Shown piece after piece: positions 33,654-42,399 of a stretch of 64,000 bases of DNA (its first letter is position 1; each line of letters opens with the position of its first letter). The DNA lies in NCBI RefSeq assembly GCF_002705925.1, contig NZ_NKRE01000001.1, positions 3,318,962-3,382,961 on the forward strand. The letters are read 5' to 3'. The position numbers were made by a program, and so were the translations under genes. The notes below the pieces were generated by a model that saw only the letters and a program-made list of their open reading frames with translations, made no database searches and was not told where the DNA came from. The DNA is from Mycobacterium ostraviense (GTDB lineage Bacteria > Actinomycetota > Actinomycetes > Mycobacteriales > Mycobacteriaceae).

Positions 33654-34637
33654 ATGTCGCGTGTTCTGGTGACCGGCGGTGCCGGGTTCCTGGGTGTTCA
33701 CCTGGGTAAACAGCTGCTGGGGGCCGGGGTCGAGGTGATCAGCGTAGACGACCTGTCCACCAGCTCGCCCGCCGCGGCGGCCAGACTGCGAGGGCGGCCC
33801 GGTTATCGCTTGGTGCACGGCGATGTTTGCGATCCCGGGGTCATCGGCCGTGTCGGGGTTGCCTTCGACACCGTTTTCCATCTGGCGTCACCGGCTTCGC
33901 CGCTGGACTACCAACGGTTGCCGATCGCGACGCTGCGGGCCGGATCCGAGGGCACGGCCACGGCTGTGGAGATCGCCCAGCGTGGCGGTGGGCGGCTGGT
34001 GCTGGCGTCCACCAGCGAGGTCTACGGCGACCCCCAGCAACATCCGCAGCGCGAAAGCTATTGGGGCAACGTCAATCCCGTCGGGCAGCGCAGTGTATAC
34101 GACGAAGCCAAGCGCTATGCGGAGGCGCTGGTCTTCGCCCACCACCGAAAGCACGGCACCGATGTCGGGGTCGCCCGCATCTTCAACACCTACGGGCCGG
34201 GTATGCGCGCCGACGACGGCCGAATGGTCCCGACGTTCTGCCGGCAGGCGCTGCGCGGTGAACCGCTGACCGTATCGGGCACCGGCACCCAAACCAGGTC
34301 ACTGTGCTACGTAGCCGACACGGTTGCCGGCCTGATCGCACTGGCCCGCAGCGACTTCAGCGGCCCGGTCAACATCGGCAACCCGACCGAACTGACCGTG
34401 CTCGAGGTCGCCGAACTGATTCGTAGGCTGGCCGATAGCGACTCGGCGATCGAATTCAGCGCGCCGGCCGTCGACGACCCGCAACGCCGCTGTCCCGACA
34501 TCAGCCTGGCTCGTCAGGAGTTGGACTGGCAGCCGCGGGTCGACCACCGCACCGGGCTGAGCAGGACGTTGCAGTGGTTCCGGATGACGCTCGACCACTC
34601 GCGGCGGAACCCGGTCCGCGAACCGCTGGCAACGTAG
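33654..34637 (+). CDS. NAD-dependent epimerase/dehydratase, UDP-xylose synthase-like
   Basis: A 327-residue extended SDR. The Rossmann motif is GGAGFLGVHL (residues 8-17), then HLASPASPLDYQ, STSEVYGDPQQHPQRESYWG and the catalytic pair in SVYDEAKRYAEAL (YxxxK). The ASPASPxDY and YWGNVNPxGxRSxYDEAKR blocks are those of UDP-glucuronate decarboxylases, which make UDP-xylose. UDP-glucuronate would come from the UDP-glucose dehydrogenase at 42396-43700. The carbamoyltransferase gene follows after 8 bases. Confidence 0.85.
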   Translation: MSRVLVTGGAGFLGVHLGKQLLGAGVEVISVDDLSTSSPAAAARLRGRPGYRLVHGDVCDPGVIGRVGVAFDTVFHLASPASPLDYQRLPIATLRAGSEGTATAVEIAQRGGGRLVLASTSEVYGDPQQHPQRESYWGNVNPVGQRSVYDEAKRYAEALVFAHHRKHGTDVGVARIFNTYGPGMRADDGRMVPTFCRQALRGEPLTVSGTGTQTRSLCYVADTVAGLIALARSDFSGPVNIGNPTELTVLEVAELIRRLADSDSAIEFSAPAVDDPQRRCPDISLARQELDWQPRVDHRTGLSRTLQWFRMTLDHSRRNPVREPLAT

Positions 34638-34645
34638 GAGTCCTG

Positions 34646-36286
34646 ATGCGAATCCTGGGCGTCAACGCGGTCTTTCACGATTCGGCTGCGGCTTTGGTGG
34701 TCGACGGACAAGTGGTAGCGGCCGCCGAGGAAGAGCGGTTCTCCCGGCGTAAGCACGGCAAGCAGGCGGTGCCCTTCTCGACGTGGGAGCTTCCCGTCGC
34801 GGCCATCCGCTGGTGCCTGAATGACGCCGGTTTGCACCCGGAGCAGATCGACGCTGTCGGCTATTCCTACGACCCGACATTGATGTATGAAGAACCGCTC
34901 GACCCGGCCGGGCTCGACCGGGACTGGGAGTACTTGCGCACCCTGTATGCACTGCGGGCGCCGCGCTTCTTGGCCGCTGCCGTGCCCGGGCTCAATCCCG
35001 AAGTGGTGCAACATGTTCGTCATCATGTCGCGCACGCGGCATCGGCAGCGCTGGCCTCCCCGCACCCGGATGCTGCGGTGCTGGTGGTCGACGGTCGCGG
35101 CGAGCGAACCTCGATGCTGGCCGGGGTGTACCGCGACCACAAGCTCGACGTGCTGGCCTCGCAGCGGCTGCCCGACTCGCTGGGGCTGCTCTACGAAAGT
35201 CTCACCGAACACCTGGGTTTCGCGCGTTCCAGCGACGAGTACAAGGTGATGGCGATGGCCTCCTACGGCCGGCCCCGGTTCGCCGAGGTGCTGCGCGACT
35301 ATGTGCACGCCTGCGCCGACGGCGGGTTCCGGACCAAGCCCGTCCCGTGGGAGGAACTGGCGCCGCGACGGGCGCCGGATGCCGACGTGCTGGATCCGGT
35401 GCACGCCGACCTGGCCTGCAGCGTGCAGCGGGTCGTCGAAGAGGTGTTGCTGGACCTGGTCGGCTGGCTGCGCGACCGCACCGACGGCGACGCGCTGTGC
35501 TTGGCCGGCGGGGTGGCGCTGAATTGCGTTGCCAACACCCGAATCTACGCGGAATCCGGCTTCGACCGGGTGTGGGTGCAACCCGCCGCCGGTGACTCCG
35601 GCACCGCGCTGGGCGCCGCGCTGGCCGTGGCCGCAGCTTACGGCGAGCCGATCGCCCCGATGCCGACGGCGCACCTGGGCCGCGGCTGGTCCGACCGGCA
35701 GATTCGCGCCGTGCTGGACAGCGCTGCCATCAACTACGAAGAGCCACGGGATATTTCGGCTGCGGTCGGCGATGCGCTGGCGGAGAACAAGCTGGTCGGT
35801 TGGTTTCAGGGCCGCGCCGAGTTCGGCCCACGGGCACTCGGTGGCCGCTCCCTGCTGGCCGACCCGCGCGACCCGGCCAACCTGGAACGACTCAACTCGG
35901 TCAAGGGACGCGAACAGTTCCGGCCGGTGGCGCCGATGGTTCTCGCCGAGCGTGCCGCCGAAATCTTCTCGCGCGGCCCGCTGCCCAGTCCTTACATGCT
36001 GTTCGTGCACGACGTCGCCCACTCCTGGCGAGACCGCATTCCCGCGGTCACCCACGTCGACGGCACCGCACGCATCCAGACCGTCGACAAGGCCGCTGAC
36101 CCGCGGCTGCACGCGACGATCAGCCGGTTCGCCCGACGCACCGGGGTGCCGGTCGTTGTCAATACCAGCTTCAACACCGCCGGCCGGCCGATGGTGGACA
36201 GCCCGCGGGATGCGCTCGAGGTGTTCGGCAGTTCCCCGATCGACGTGCTGGCCATCGGCCGCTACCTGGTCAGGCGGCGCCGATGA
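34646..36286 (+). CDS. Carbamoyltransferase (NodU/TobZ family)
   Basis: A 546-residue enzyme that transfers a carbamoyl group from carbamoyl phosphate to a sugar hydroxyl via carbamoyl-AMP. The N-terminal Kae1-like domain has GVNAVFHDSAAALVVDG, EEERFSRRKHG and the metal-binding HHVAHAASA (about residues 127-135). The C-terminal YrdC-like domain has GWFQGRAEFGPRALGGRSLL, FRPVAPMV and NTSFNTAGRPMV. These are the standard NodU/TobZ motifs. It overlaps the next gene by four bases. It indicates that the glycan product is O-carbamoylated. Confidence 0.92.
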   Translation: MRILGVNAVFHDSAAALVVDGQVVAAAEEERFSRRKHGKQAVPFSTWELPVAAIRWCLNDAGLHPEQIDAVGYSYDPTLMYEEPLDPAGLDRDWEYLRTLYALRAPRFLAAAVPGLNPEVVQHVRHHVAHAASAALASPHPDAAVLVVDGRGERTSMLAGVYRDHKLDVLASQRLPDSLGLLYESLTEHLGFARSSDEYKVMAMASYGRPRFAEVLRDYVHACADGGFRTKPVPWEELAPRRAPDADVLDPVHADLACSVQRVVEEVLLDLVGWLRDRTDGDALCLAGGVALNCVANTRIYAESGFDRVWVQPAAGDSGTALGAALAVAAAYGEPIAPMPTAHLGRGWSDRQIRAVLDSAAINYEEPRDISAAVGDALAENKLVGWFQGRAEFGPRALGGRSLLADPRDPANLERLNSVKGREQFRPVAPMVLAERAAEIFSRGPLPSPYMLFVHDVAHSWRDRIPAVTHVDGTARIQTVDKAADPRLHATISRFARRTGVPVVVNTSFNTAGRPMVDSPRDALEVFGSSPIDVLAIGRYLVRRRR

Positions 36287-37776
36287 CGGCCGGCTACACG
36301 ATCGTCGTGCCCACCGTCGGCCGAGAATCCTTGCACCGCTTGATGACTGCGGTGGGCCAAGGGTCGGGACCGGCGCCGACGGAAGTGGTGGTGGTAGACG
36401 ACCGCTCAGTTCCGGGCACCGCCCTCGACGTGGTCGGCCAGCTTCCGGTGCGGGTGCTGACCAGCGGCGGGCGCGGCCCGGCGGCCGCACGCAACGTGGG
36501 ATGGCGCGCCGCCACCACCCGGTGGGTGTGCTTCCTGGACGACGACGTGGTGCCCGGGCCGCGGTGGCGCTCGGAGCTGGCCGCCGACGTGGCGGCCGCC
36601 GACGCGGCCGGCGCGGTGGGCTCCCAGGCGGTCATCGAGGTGCCCGCGGCCCGGTCCGGACGGCCGACCGACGACGATCGGCGGACCCTGCGGCTGGCAT
36701 CGGCGCGCTGGATCACCGCCGACATGGCATATCGGCGCGACGCACTGGTCGCCGTGGGGGGCTTCGACGAGCGGTTTCCCCGCGCCTACCGCGAGGATTC
36801 GGATCTGGCGGTGCGGATCGTGGCGGCCGGCGGTCACATCACGCGCGGTAGCCGGCGCAGCCGGCATCCCGTCGCCCCGGCCAGCTGGTGGTCCAGCGTG
36901 CGCGCGCAGGTGGGCAACCGCGACAACGCGCTGCTGCGCCGCAAGTACGGCCGGTATTGGCGAATCATCATCGGCGAGGGGCCGGGCCGGATGCCCGCGC
37001 ATCTGGCCGCCACGTTGGCCGGCGGTGTCGCCATCCTCGCCGGGCTGCTGCGTCGGGGTCGGCCGGCCCGGCTGGCGACGATGCTGTGGCTGCTGCTGAC
37101 CGCGGAGTTCACCGCCCGGCGTTGGCTGGCCGGTCCACGTTCCGTCGTTGAGGCCCTTCGACTTTCGGTGACCAGCGCGGTGATTCCACCGGCCGCGGTG
37201 GCGCACCGGCTGGCCGGCGAGGGCGCGTTTCGCCGGGCCCGGCGCGATCCGCCGCTGGCGGTGCTGCTGGACCGCGACGACACGCTGATCGTCGACCAGC
37301 CGTACCTCAACGACCCCGACGGTGTTCGGCCCACCCGTGATGCGGTCCGGGCGCTGCGGCGGTTGCGTGAACGCGGGCTGCTGCTGGCCGTCGTCACCAA
37401 CCAGTCCGGAGTGGCCCGCGGGCTGATCAGCAGCGACCAGCTGACCGCCGTCAACGCCCGGGTCGACGAACTGCTCGGCCCGTTCGACTCCTGGCAGGTA
37501 TGCGTGCACGCCGAACTGGACGGTTGCGGCTGCCGCAAACCGCAACCGGGCCTGGTGCTGGCCGCCGCCCAGGCGCTGGCGGTACCGCCCAGCCGCTGCG
37601 TGATGATCGGCGACGCCGGCGGCGATGTGGAGGCGGCCCTAGCCGCCGACGCCGACGCGGTACTGGTGCCCACCGCGCGCACCCTGCCGGACGAGATCGA
37701 CCGCGCGCACGCCCGCGCGCGGGTGGCCGCGACCCTGGACGAGGCGGCATCGCTGGTGCTGCGGGAGTGCCGATGA
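36283..37776 (+). CDS. Fusion of a GT2 glycosyltransferase and a GmhB-like heptose bisphosphate phosphatase
   Basis: A 497-residue two-domain protein. Residues about 1-290: GT2 (IVVPTVGRESL, VVVDDRSVPG, CFLDDDVVPG as DxD, PRAYREDSDLAVRI) with a hydrophobic segment at about 240-270. Residues about 320-490: HAD-IIIA phosphatase with LLDRDDTLI (nucleophile Asp), VVTNQSGVARG, the GmhB zinc loop CVHAELDGCGCRKP (Cys-His-Cys-Cys) and GDAGGDVEAA. GmhB removes the 7-phosphate from heptose 1,7-bisphosphate, between the two HldE activities encoded two genes downstream. The fusion joins sugar synthesis to transfer. It overlaps both neighbours by four bases. Confidence 0.88.
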   Translation: MTAGYTIVVPTVGRESLHRLMTAVGQGSGPAPTEVVVVDDRSVPGTALDVVGQLPVRVLTSGGRGPAAARNVGWRAATTRWVCFLDDDVVPGPRWRSELAADVAAADAAGAVGSQAVIEVPAARSGRPTDDDRRTLRLASARWITADMAYRRDALVAVGGFDERFPRAYREDSDLAVRIVAAGGHITRGSRRSRHPVAPASWWSSVRAQVGNRDNALLRRKYGRYWRIIIGEGPGRMPAHLAATLAGGVAILAGLLRRGRPARLATMLWLLLTAEFTARRWLAGPRSVVEALRLSVTSAVIPPAAVAHRLAGEGAFRRARRDPPLAVLLDRDDTLIVDQPYLNDPDGVRPTRDAVRALRRLRERGLLLAVVTNQSGVARGLISSDQLTAVNARVDELLGPFDSWQVCVHAELDGCGCRKPQPGLVLAAAQALAVPPSRCVMIGDAGGDVEAALAADADAVLVPTARTLPDEIDRAHARARVAATLDEAASLVLRECR

Positions 37777-38804
37777 GGACCTCCCTGAACACCGCGATCG
37801 TGGCCCGGCTCGATAGCGCCGGCGACGTGCTGATCACCGGCCCCGCGGTGCGCGCGGTGGCCGCCTACCACGACCGGGTCGGCATGCTCGTCGGGCCACG
37901 CGGCCGCGATGCCGCCGAACTACTGGTCGGGGTCGACGAGATCGTGGAATGGCAGGCCCCGTGGGTGGACTTCGACTCGCCCGAGCTGACCGCCGCCCAC
38001 GCCGAGGCGCTGGTCAAACAGCTGCGCGACATCGCGCCCGCCCGCTTGTACATCTTCACGTCGTTCCACCAGTCGCCGCTGCCGCTGGCGTTGCTGGCCA
38101 AGATGGCGTCGGTGCCCTGGGTCGGCGCGATCAGCACCGACTATCCCGGCGCGCTGCTGGATCTGAGACACCAGGCGCCCACCGGGATTCCGGAGCCCGA
38201 GCGGGCGCTGTCGCTGACCGCCGCAGCCGGTTGTCCGCTGCCCGCCGGCGACGACGGCGCGCTGCGGATCCGTGCGGTCGGCCCACTGCCGAGCCGACTG
38301 GCCGCCCGGATCGGCCCGGACCCTTTCGTGGTGTTCCATCCCGGCGCCGCGGTGCCGGCGCGGCAACCGAGCCAGCAACGCAGCGCGGCCATGGTGGCGG
38401 CGCTGGCTCGGGCCGGATACCGTGTCGTCGTCACCGGTGGTCCCGGCGAGGCGGCGCTGACCGCCGTCGTCGCCGGCGCCGCGGCCGCCGATCTCGGCGG
38501 CCGGACCAGCCTCGCGCAGCTGGCGGCGGTGTTCGCGGCGGCGCGCGTCGTCGTCGCACCCAACACCGGACCGGCGCACCTGGCCGCTGCCGTCGGAACC
38601 CCGGTGGTGTCGTTGTTTGCGCCCGTGGTCCCGGCCGCACAGTGGCGCCCCTACAGCCGGCGGGTCAGTGTGCTGGGTGACCAGGCCGCGCCGTGTCGCG
38701 CCAGCCGCGCCCGGGTCTGCTCGGTGCCCGGCCATCCCTGCCTGGACGGAATCAAAGACGCCGAACTGCTCGCCGCGGTGCGGTGGCGAGGAGGACCGCC
38801 ATGA
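37773..38804 (+). CDS. Glycosyltransferase family 9 (heptosyltransferase-like)
   Basis: A 343-residue GT-B enzyme of the ADP-heptose:LPS heptosyltransferase family. IVARLDSAGDVLITGPAVRAV matches the family start (RLxxxGDxLxTTP); FHPGAAVPARQPS and VVAPNTGPAHLAAAVGTPVVSLF match the C-terminal nucleotide site. In Gram-negatives such enzymes build LPS core, which mycobacteria lack, so the acceptor must differ. ATGA overlaps on both sides place it in one translational chain with the GmhB fusion and gmhA. Confidence 0.9.
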   Translation: MRTSLNTAIVARLDSAGDVLITGPAVRAVAAYHDRVGMLVGPRGRDAAELLVGVDEIVEWQAPWVDFDSPELTAAHAEALVKQLRDIAPARLYIFTSFHQSPLPLALLAKMASVPWVGAISTDYPGALLDLRHQAPTGIPEPERALSLTAAAGCPLPAGDDGALRIRAVGPLPSRLAARIGPDPFVVFHPGAAVPARQPSQQRSAAMVAALARAGYRVVVTGGPGEAALTAVVAGAAAADLGGRTSLAQLAAVFAAARVVVAPNTGPAHLAAAVGTPVVSLFAPVVPAAQWRPYSRRVSVLGDQAAPCRASRARVCSVPGHPCLDGIKDAELLAAVRWRGGPP

Positions 38805-39370
38805 TCGAAGTGCACTTCGACGCGCTGCGGGACGCGGTGGGCCGGACCAGCGTGCAGGCGCCGCGACTGCGAAGCTGGGGCCGGCAACTGGCGGGGGTGC
38901 TGAGCGGCGGCGGTCGGCTGTTGGCGTGCGGCAACGGCGGCAGCGCCGCCGAGGCCCAGCACCTCACGGCCGAACTCGTCGGACGCTTTCGCGACGAGCG
39001 TATTCCGTTGTCGGCCATAGCGTTACACGCAGACACCTCGGCATTGACGGCCGTCGCCAACGACTACGGCGAAGAGGAGATGTTCGCCCGCGGAGTGCGC
39101 GCGCACGGCCGGCGCGGCGACGTGCTGGTGGCGCTGTCGACCAGCGGCAGCAGCCGCAATGTGCTGGCAGCGGTCAAAGCTGCCCACGACCTCGACATGC
39201 TCACCTGGGGCCTGACCGGGCCGGCGCCCAACGTGCTGGCGTCGATGTGTCATGACGCGGTCACCGTGGACGCCCCGACGACGGCGACCGTGCAGGAAAT
39301 CCACCTGCTGCTGGTGCATGCGCTGTGCATGGCAGTCGACGATGTGCTGCTGAGTTCGGAGAGCGTATGA
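38801..39370 (+). CDS. gmhA: Phosphoheptose isomerase (sedoheptulose 7-phosphate isomerase)
   Basis: A 189-residue SIS-domain enzyme converting sedoheptulose 7-phosphate to D-glycero-manno-heptose 7-phosphate. CGNGGSAAEAQHLTAELVGRF holds the phosphate loop, zinc-binding histidine and catalytic glutamate of GmhA; STSGSSRNVLAA is the second phosphate loop; VQEIHLLLVHAL carries the second active-site histidine. It overlaps the GT9 and hldE genes (ATGA at both ends). It is the entry step of the heptose pathway in this cluster. Confidence 0.9.
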   Translation: MIEVHFDALRDAVGRTSVQAPRLRSWGRQLAGVLSGGGRLLACGNGGSAAEAQHLTAELVGRFRDERIPLSAIALHADTSALTAVANDYGEEEMFARGVRAHGRRGDVLVALSTSGSSRNVLAAVKAAHDLDMLTWGLTGPAPNVLASMCHDAVTVDAPTTATVQEIHLLLVHALCMAVDDVLLSSESV

Positions 39371-40758
39371 AACAGCTTGTGATCATCGGTGATTCGATGC
39401 TAGACATCGATATCGAAGGGTCGGCCACCAGGCTGAGTCCGGAGGCGCCGGTGCCGGTCATCGATACCGACCGAATGATGCAGCGCCCGGGCGGGGCAGG
39501 CTTGGCCGCGCTGCTGGCGGCGCGCACCGAAACCGGAGTGGTACTGGTCACCGGTATCGCCGACGACGACGCCGGCCGGCAGCTGCACGGCCTGCTCACC
39601 GCCGCCGGGGTTCGGGTGCTGGGGCTGCCGATGTGCGGAACCACCGTGACCAAGACCAGAATTCGGGCGCGCGGGCAGTCGCTGCTGCGCCTCGACGGCG
39701 GCGACGGTTTTCCGGTCAGCCGGCCACTGGCCGACGAGGTGACGACGGCGCTGGCCGGCGCGCGAGCAATCTGTGTGGCCGACTACGGCGGCGGCGTGAC
39801 CGCGCTGCCGGAGATACGGGGGGTGCTGAGCCAGCTGGCACCGCGAATCCCGGTGGTCTGGGACCCGCATCCGCGCGGCGCTCCGCCGGTGCCGGGATGT
39901 GCCTTGGTGACTCCGAATCATCAAGAGGCGCAGCACTTCTGCGGCGACAGCAGGGACGGTGAGCTGCTCCGCAAGAAATGGTGCGCGCAGCTGGTGTGCA
40001 TCACCCGCGGTGAGCACGGTGCCTGGATATACGGAGCCGACGGCGACGCCGAGCACGTCAGGGTCCCGCAACCGGCAGCGGCCGCCGGCGACGTCTGCGG
40101 AGCGGGCGACCGCTTCGCCGTCGCCGCGGCCACCGCCCTGGGAGCCGGCGCGGGGCCGGTCGCCGCCGTAGTCGCCGCGGTCGCCGACGCCGCCCGCTTC
40201 GTGGCCACCGGCGGCGCTGCCGCCGTCTCGACCCCCGTCCCGCGCGCTGTGCTGCCGACCGGCGCCCGGATCGAGGACCCCGCCGGGGCGGATCCGGTCG
40301 CACTGGCCGAGCGGCTACGGAGCGACGGCCGCACCGTGGTGGCCACCGGCGGCTGCTTCGACCTGCTGCATACCGGGCACATCAGGTTGCTGCGGCAGGC
40401 CCGCGAGCTCGGCGACGCCCTGATCGTCCTGGTCAACTCCGACGCATCGGTGCGCGCGCTGAAAGGCGACGGGCGCCCGGTGATGCGCGACGTCGACCGG
40501 GCGCGGGTGCTGGCCGCGCTGGCCTGCGTCGACGCGGTGGCCATCTTCGACGAGCCGACTCCGGAGCGGCTACTGGAAGAGCTGCGTCCCGACATCTGGG
40601 TCAAGGGCGGCGACTACGCACCTGCCGACCTCCCCGAAGCCGAGGTGGTGCGCCGCCACGGCGGCGAGGTGGTGATCCTGCCCACCGTGGCCGGCTACTC
40701 CTCGTCCCGGTTGATCGCCGCCGCGAGTTCCGGCCATGGCCGCAACCAAAGGACTTGA
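39367..40758 (+). CDS. hldE: Bifunctional heptose 7-phosphate kinase / heptose 1-phosphate adenylyltransferase
   Basis: A 463-residue protein. Residues about 1-310 are a PfkB/ribokinase-type kinase (GDSMLDIDIEG, RPGGAGLAALLAA, DVCGAGDRFAVAAA with the catalytic Asp). Residues about 330-463 are a cytidylyltransferase-like domain (GCFDLLHTGHIRLL with HxGH, WVKGGDY, TAGYSSSRLI-type end). This matches HldE: D-glycero-beta-D-manno-heptose 7-phosphate to the 1,7-bisphosphate, then, after GmhB, 1-phosphate to ADP-heptose. An epimerase of the HldD type is not visible, so the D-glycero form may be the final donor. It overlaps gmhA by four bases. Confidence 0.92.
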   Translation: MKQLVIIGDSMLDIDIEGSATRLSPEAPVPVIDTDRMMQRPGGAGLAALLAARTETGVVLVTGIADDDAGRQLHGLLTAAGVRVLGLPMCGTTVTKTRIRARGQSLLRLDGGDGFPVSRPLADEVTTALAGARAICVADYGGGVTALPEIRGVLSQLAPRIPVVWDPHPRGAPPVPGCALVTPNHQEAQHFCGDSRDGELLRKKWCAQLVCITRGEHGAWIYGADGDAEHVRVPQPAAAAGDVCGAGDRFAVAAATALGAGAGPVAAVVAAVADAARFVATGGAAAVSTPVPRAVLPTGARIEDPAGADPVALAERLRSDGRTVVATGGCFDLLHTGHIRLLRQARELGDALIVLVNSDASVRALKGDGRPVMRDVDRARVLAALACVDAVAIFDEPTPERLLEELRPDIWVKGGDYAPADLPEAEVVRRHGGEVVILPTVAGYSSSRLIAAASSGHGRNQRT

Positions 40759-40759
40759 T

Positions 40760-41461
40760 ATGACTAGCGTAACGAATCCCCTTGGTGCCGTGCTGATCTC
40801 AGGCGGCTCCTCGGGGCTGGGCGCGGCCACCGTCGCCGCGGTGGCCCGGCGTGGCGGCACCCCGCTGGTCATCGACAAGAAACCCCCGGCGGCCGACGTG
40901 CCGTACGCGGCCGCCGACCTGGCCGACACCGGCGCGGTCGAGACCGCCGTCGAGTCACTGGCCGACCGGGTGGGCGGCCGGATCACCGGGGTGTTCACCG
41001 CGGCCGGCATCGACTCCTGCGGCACCCTGGACCAGGTACCCGCCGAAGAGTGGGAACAGGTGATTGCCGTCAACCTGGTCGGCACTGCGGCCGTCGTCCG
41101 CGCCGCCCTGCCCTACCTCAAGTCCGGTCACGGCCGCATCGTCACCTGCGCCTCCACCCTGGGCATCAAAGCGGTCAGCGACGCCACGGCATACTGCGCC
41201 TCCAAGTTCGGCGTCGTCGGCTTCACCCGGGCGCTGGCGGCCGAACTGGCCGGGCAGGTCGGGGTGACGCTGCTGATTCCCGGCGGCATGCACACCCCGT
41301 TCTTCGACGGCCGCACCGAACAATACAAGCCGCCGGCCGACGCCAAGCTCAACAAACCCGAAAACGTCTCCGAGACAGTGGTTTTCGCGCTGTCTCAGCC
41401 GCCCGGGTGCGAAGTGCGGGAGCTCGTGGTCTGCTCATCCACGGAGCCCTCGTGGCCGTAG
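40760..41461 (+). CDS. Short-chain dehydrogenase/reductase in the heptose cluster
   Basis: A 233-residue classical SDR. Cofactor motif ISGGSSGLGAATVAAVA; the catalytic tyrosine and lysine are in AYCASKFGVVGF; the PG motif is LIPGGMHTP. AAAGGA lies just before the ATG at 40760. Position suggests it oxidises or reduces a sugar intermediate of the glycan, but the substrate is unknown. It overlaps the following GT9 gene by 10 bases. Confidence 0.87.
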   Translation: MTSVTNPLGAVLISGGSSGLGAATVAAVARRGGTPLVIDKKPPAADVPYAAADLADTGAVETAVESLADRVGGRITGVFTAAGIDSCGTLDQVPAEEWEQVIAVNLVGTAAVVRAALPYLKSGHGRIVTCASTLGIKAVSDATAYCASKFGVVGFTRALAAELAGQVGVTLLIPGGMHTPFFDGRTEQYKPPADAKLNKPENVSETVVFALSQPPGCEVRELVVCSSTEPSWP

Positions 41462-42399
41462 CGTCGCCGGGTGACACCGTCGTGGTGCTGCGGGCGCTGG
41501 GGCTGGGCGACCTGCTGACGGCGGTGCCCGCGCTGCGGGGGCTGCGCCGGCACTATCCCGGCGCCCGGATCAGCCTGGCGGCTCCCGCAGGCTATCGGGA
41601 GCTGGCGCTGCTCACCGGCGCCGTCGACGACGTGCTGCCGACCGCGGGCCTGGGCGACGTACGTCCGTTGCCGCAACCGCCCGCGCTGGCGGTCAATCTG
41701 CACGGCCGCGGCCCGGAAAGCATCGACCACCTCCTGGGGTGGCGACCCGCGGCGGTGATCACGCATCGGCACCGTCGTCACCCCGAGCTGGCGGGACCGC
41801 CATGGGATTGCGGCAGGCACGAGGTGGACCGCTGGTGCTCGCTGCTGCAATGGGCCGGAATCCCTTGTGAGCCAACCGATGTGACCGTCCGGCGCCCGAC
41901 AGTCGAGCCCGGCCCTACCGGCGCGGTGGTGATCCATCCGGGCGCGTCGGCGGCGGCGCGACGATGGCCGGCGGAGCGCTTCGCGGCGGTGGCCGCGGCA
42001 CTGGCCGACGACGGCCACGAGATCGTGATCACCGGGTCGGCCGCCGAATCCGACCTGACGCACGACGTTGCCCGCCGCGCCGGTCTGCCGTCGAGCGCCG
42101 TCCTGGCCGGTGCGCTGGAGCTGCCGGAGCTGGCCGCGCTGGTCGCCGACAGCCGGCTGGTGATCTGCGGCGACACCGGCGTCGGGCACCTGGCCGCCGC
42201 GACCGGCACCGCCTCCGTGGTGCTCTTCGGGCCCACCGCTCCTGGCCGCTGGGGTCCCCGCGGGCCCGCGCCGCACGTCGCACTGTGGGCCGGCGGCCTC
42301 GGCGATCCGCACGCCGACGTGCCCGACCCGGGCCTGTTGCGCGTCGACGTGGCCGCGGTGCTCGAGGCCGGGCGCCGACTGTTGAAGGAGGCCGCATGA
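41452..42399 (+). CDS. Second glycosyltransferase family 9 protein (heptosyltransferase-like)
   Basis: A 315-residue GT-B enzyme. VVLRALGLGDLLTAVPALRGLRRHYPGA matches the GT9 N-terminus more closely than the first copy. VVIHPGASAAARRWP, the ADSRLVICGDTGVGHLAAATGT segment and LFGPTAPGRWGP form the ADP-heptose site. A GTG start at 41452 overlaps the SDR stop. Two GT9 enzymes beside gmhA and hldE suggest two successive heptosyl transfers. Confidence 0.9.
   Translation: MAVASPGDTVVVLRALGLGDLLTAVPALRGLRRHYPGARISLAAPAGYRELALLTGAVDDVLPTAGLGDVRPLPQPPALAVNLHGRGPESIDHLLGWRPAAVITHRHRRHPELAGPPWDCGRHEVDRWCSLLQWAGIPCEPTDVTVRRPTVEPGPTGAVVIHPGASAAARRWPAERFAAVAAALADDGHEIVITGSAAESDLTHDVARRAGLPSSAVLAGALELPELAALVADSRLVICGDTGVGHLAAATGTASVVLFGPTAPGRWGPRGPAPHVALWAGGLGDPHADVPDPGLLRVDVAAVLEAGRRLLKEAA

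Noticed and set aside
34514..36490. 658-codon minus-strand frame opposite the carbamoyltransferase
   Set aside because: The plus strand shows all NodU/TobZ motifs; the minus frame has none.
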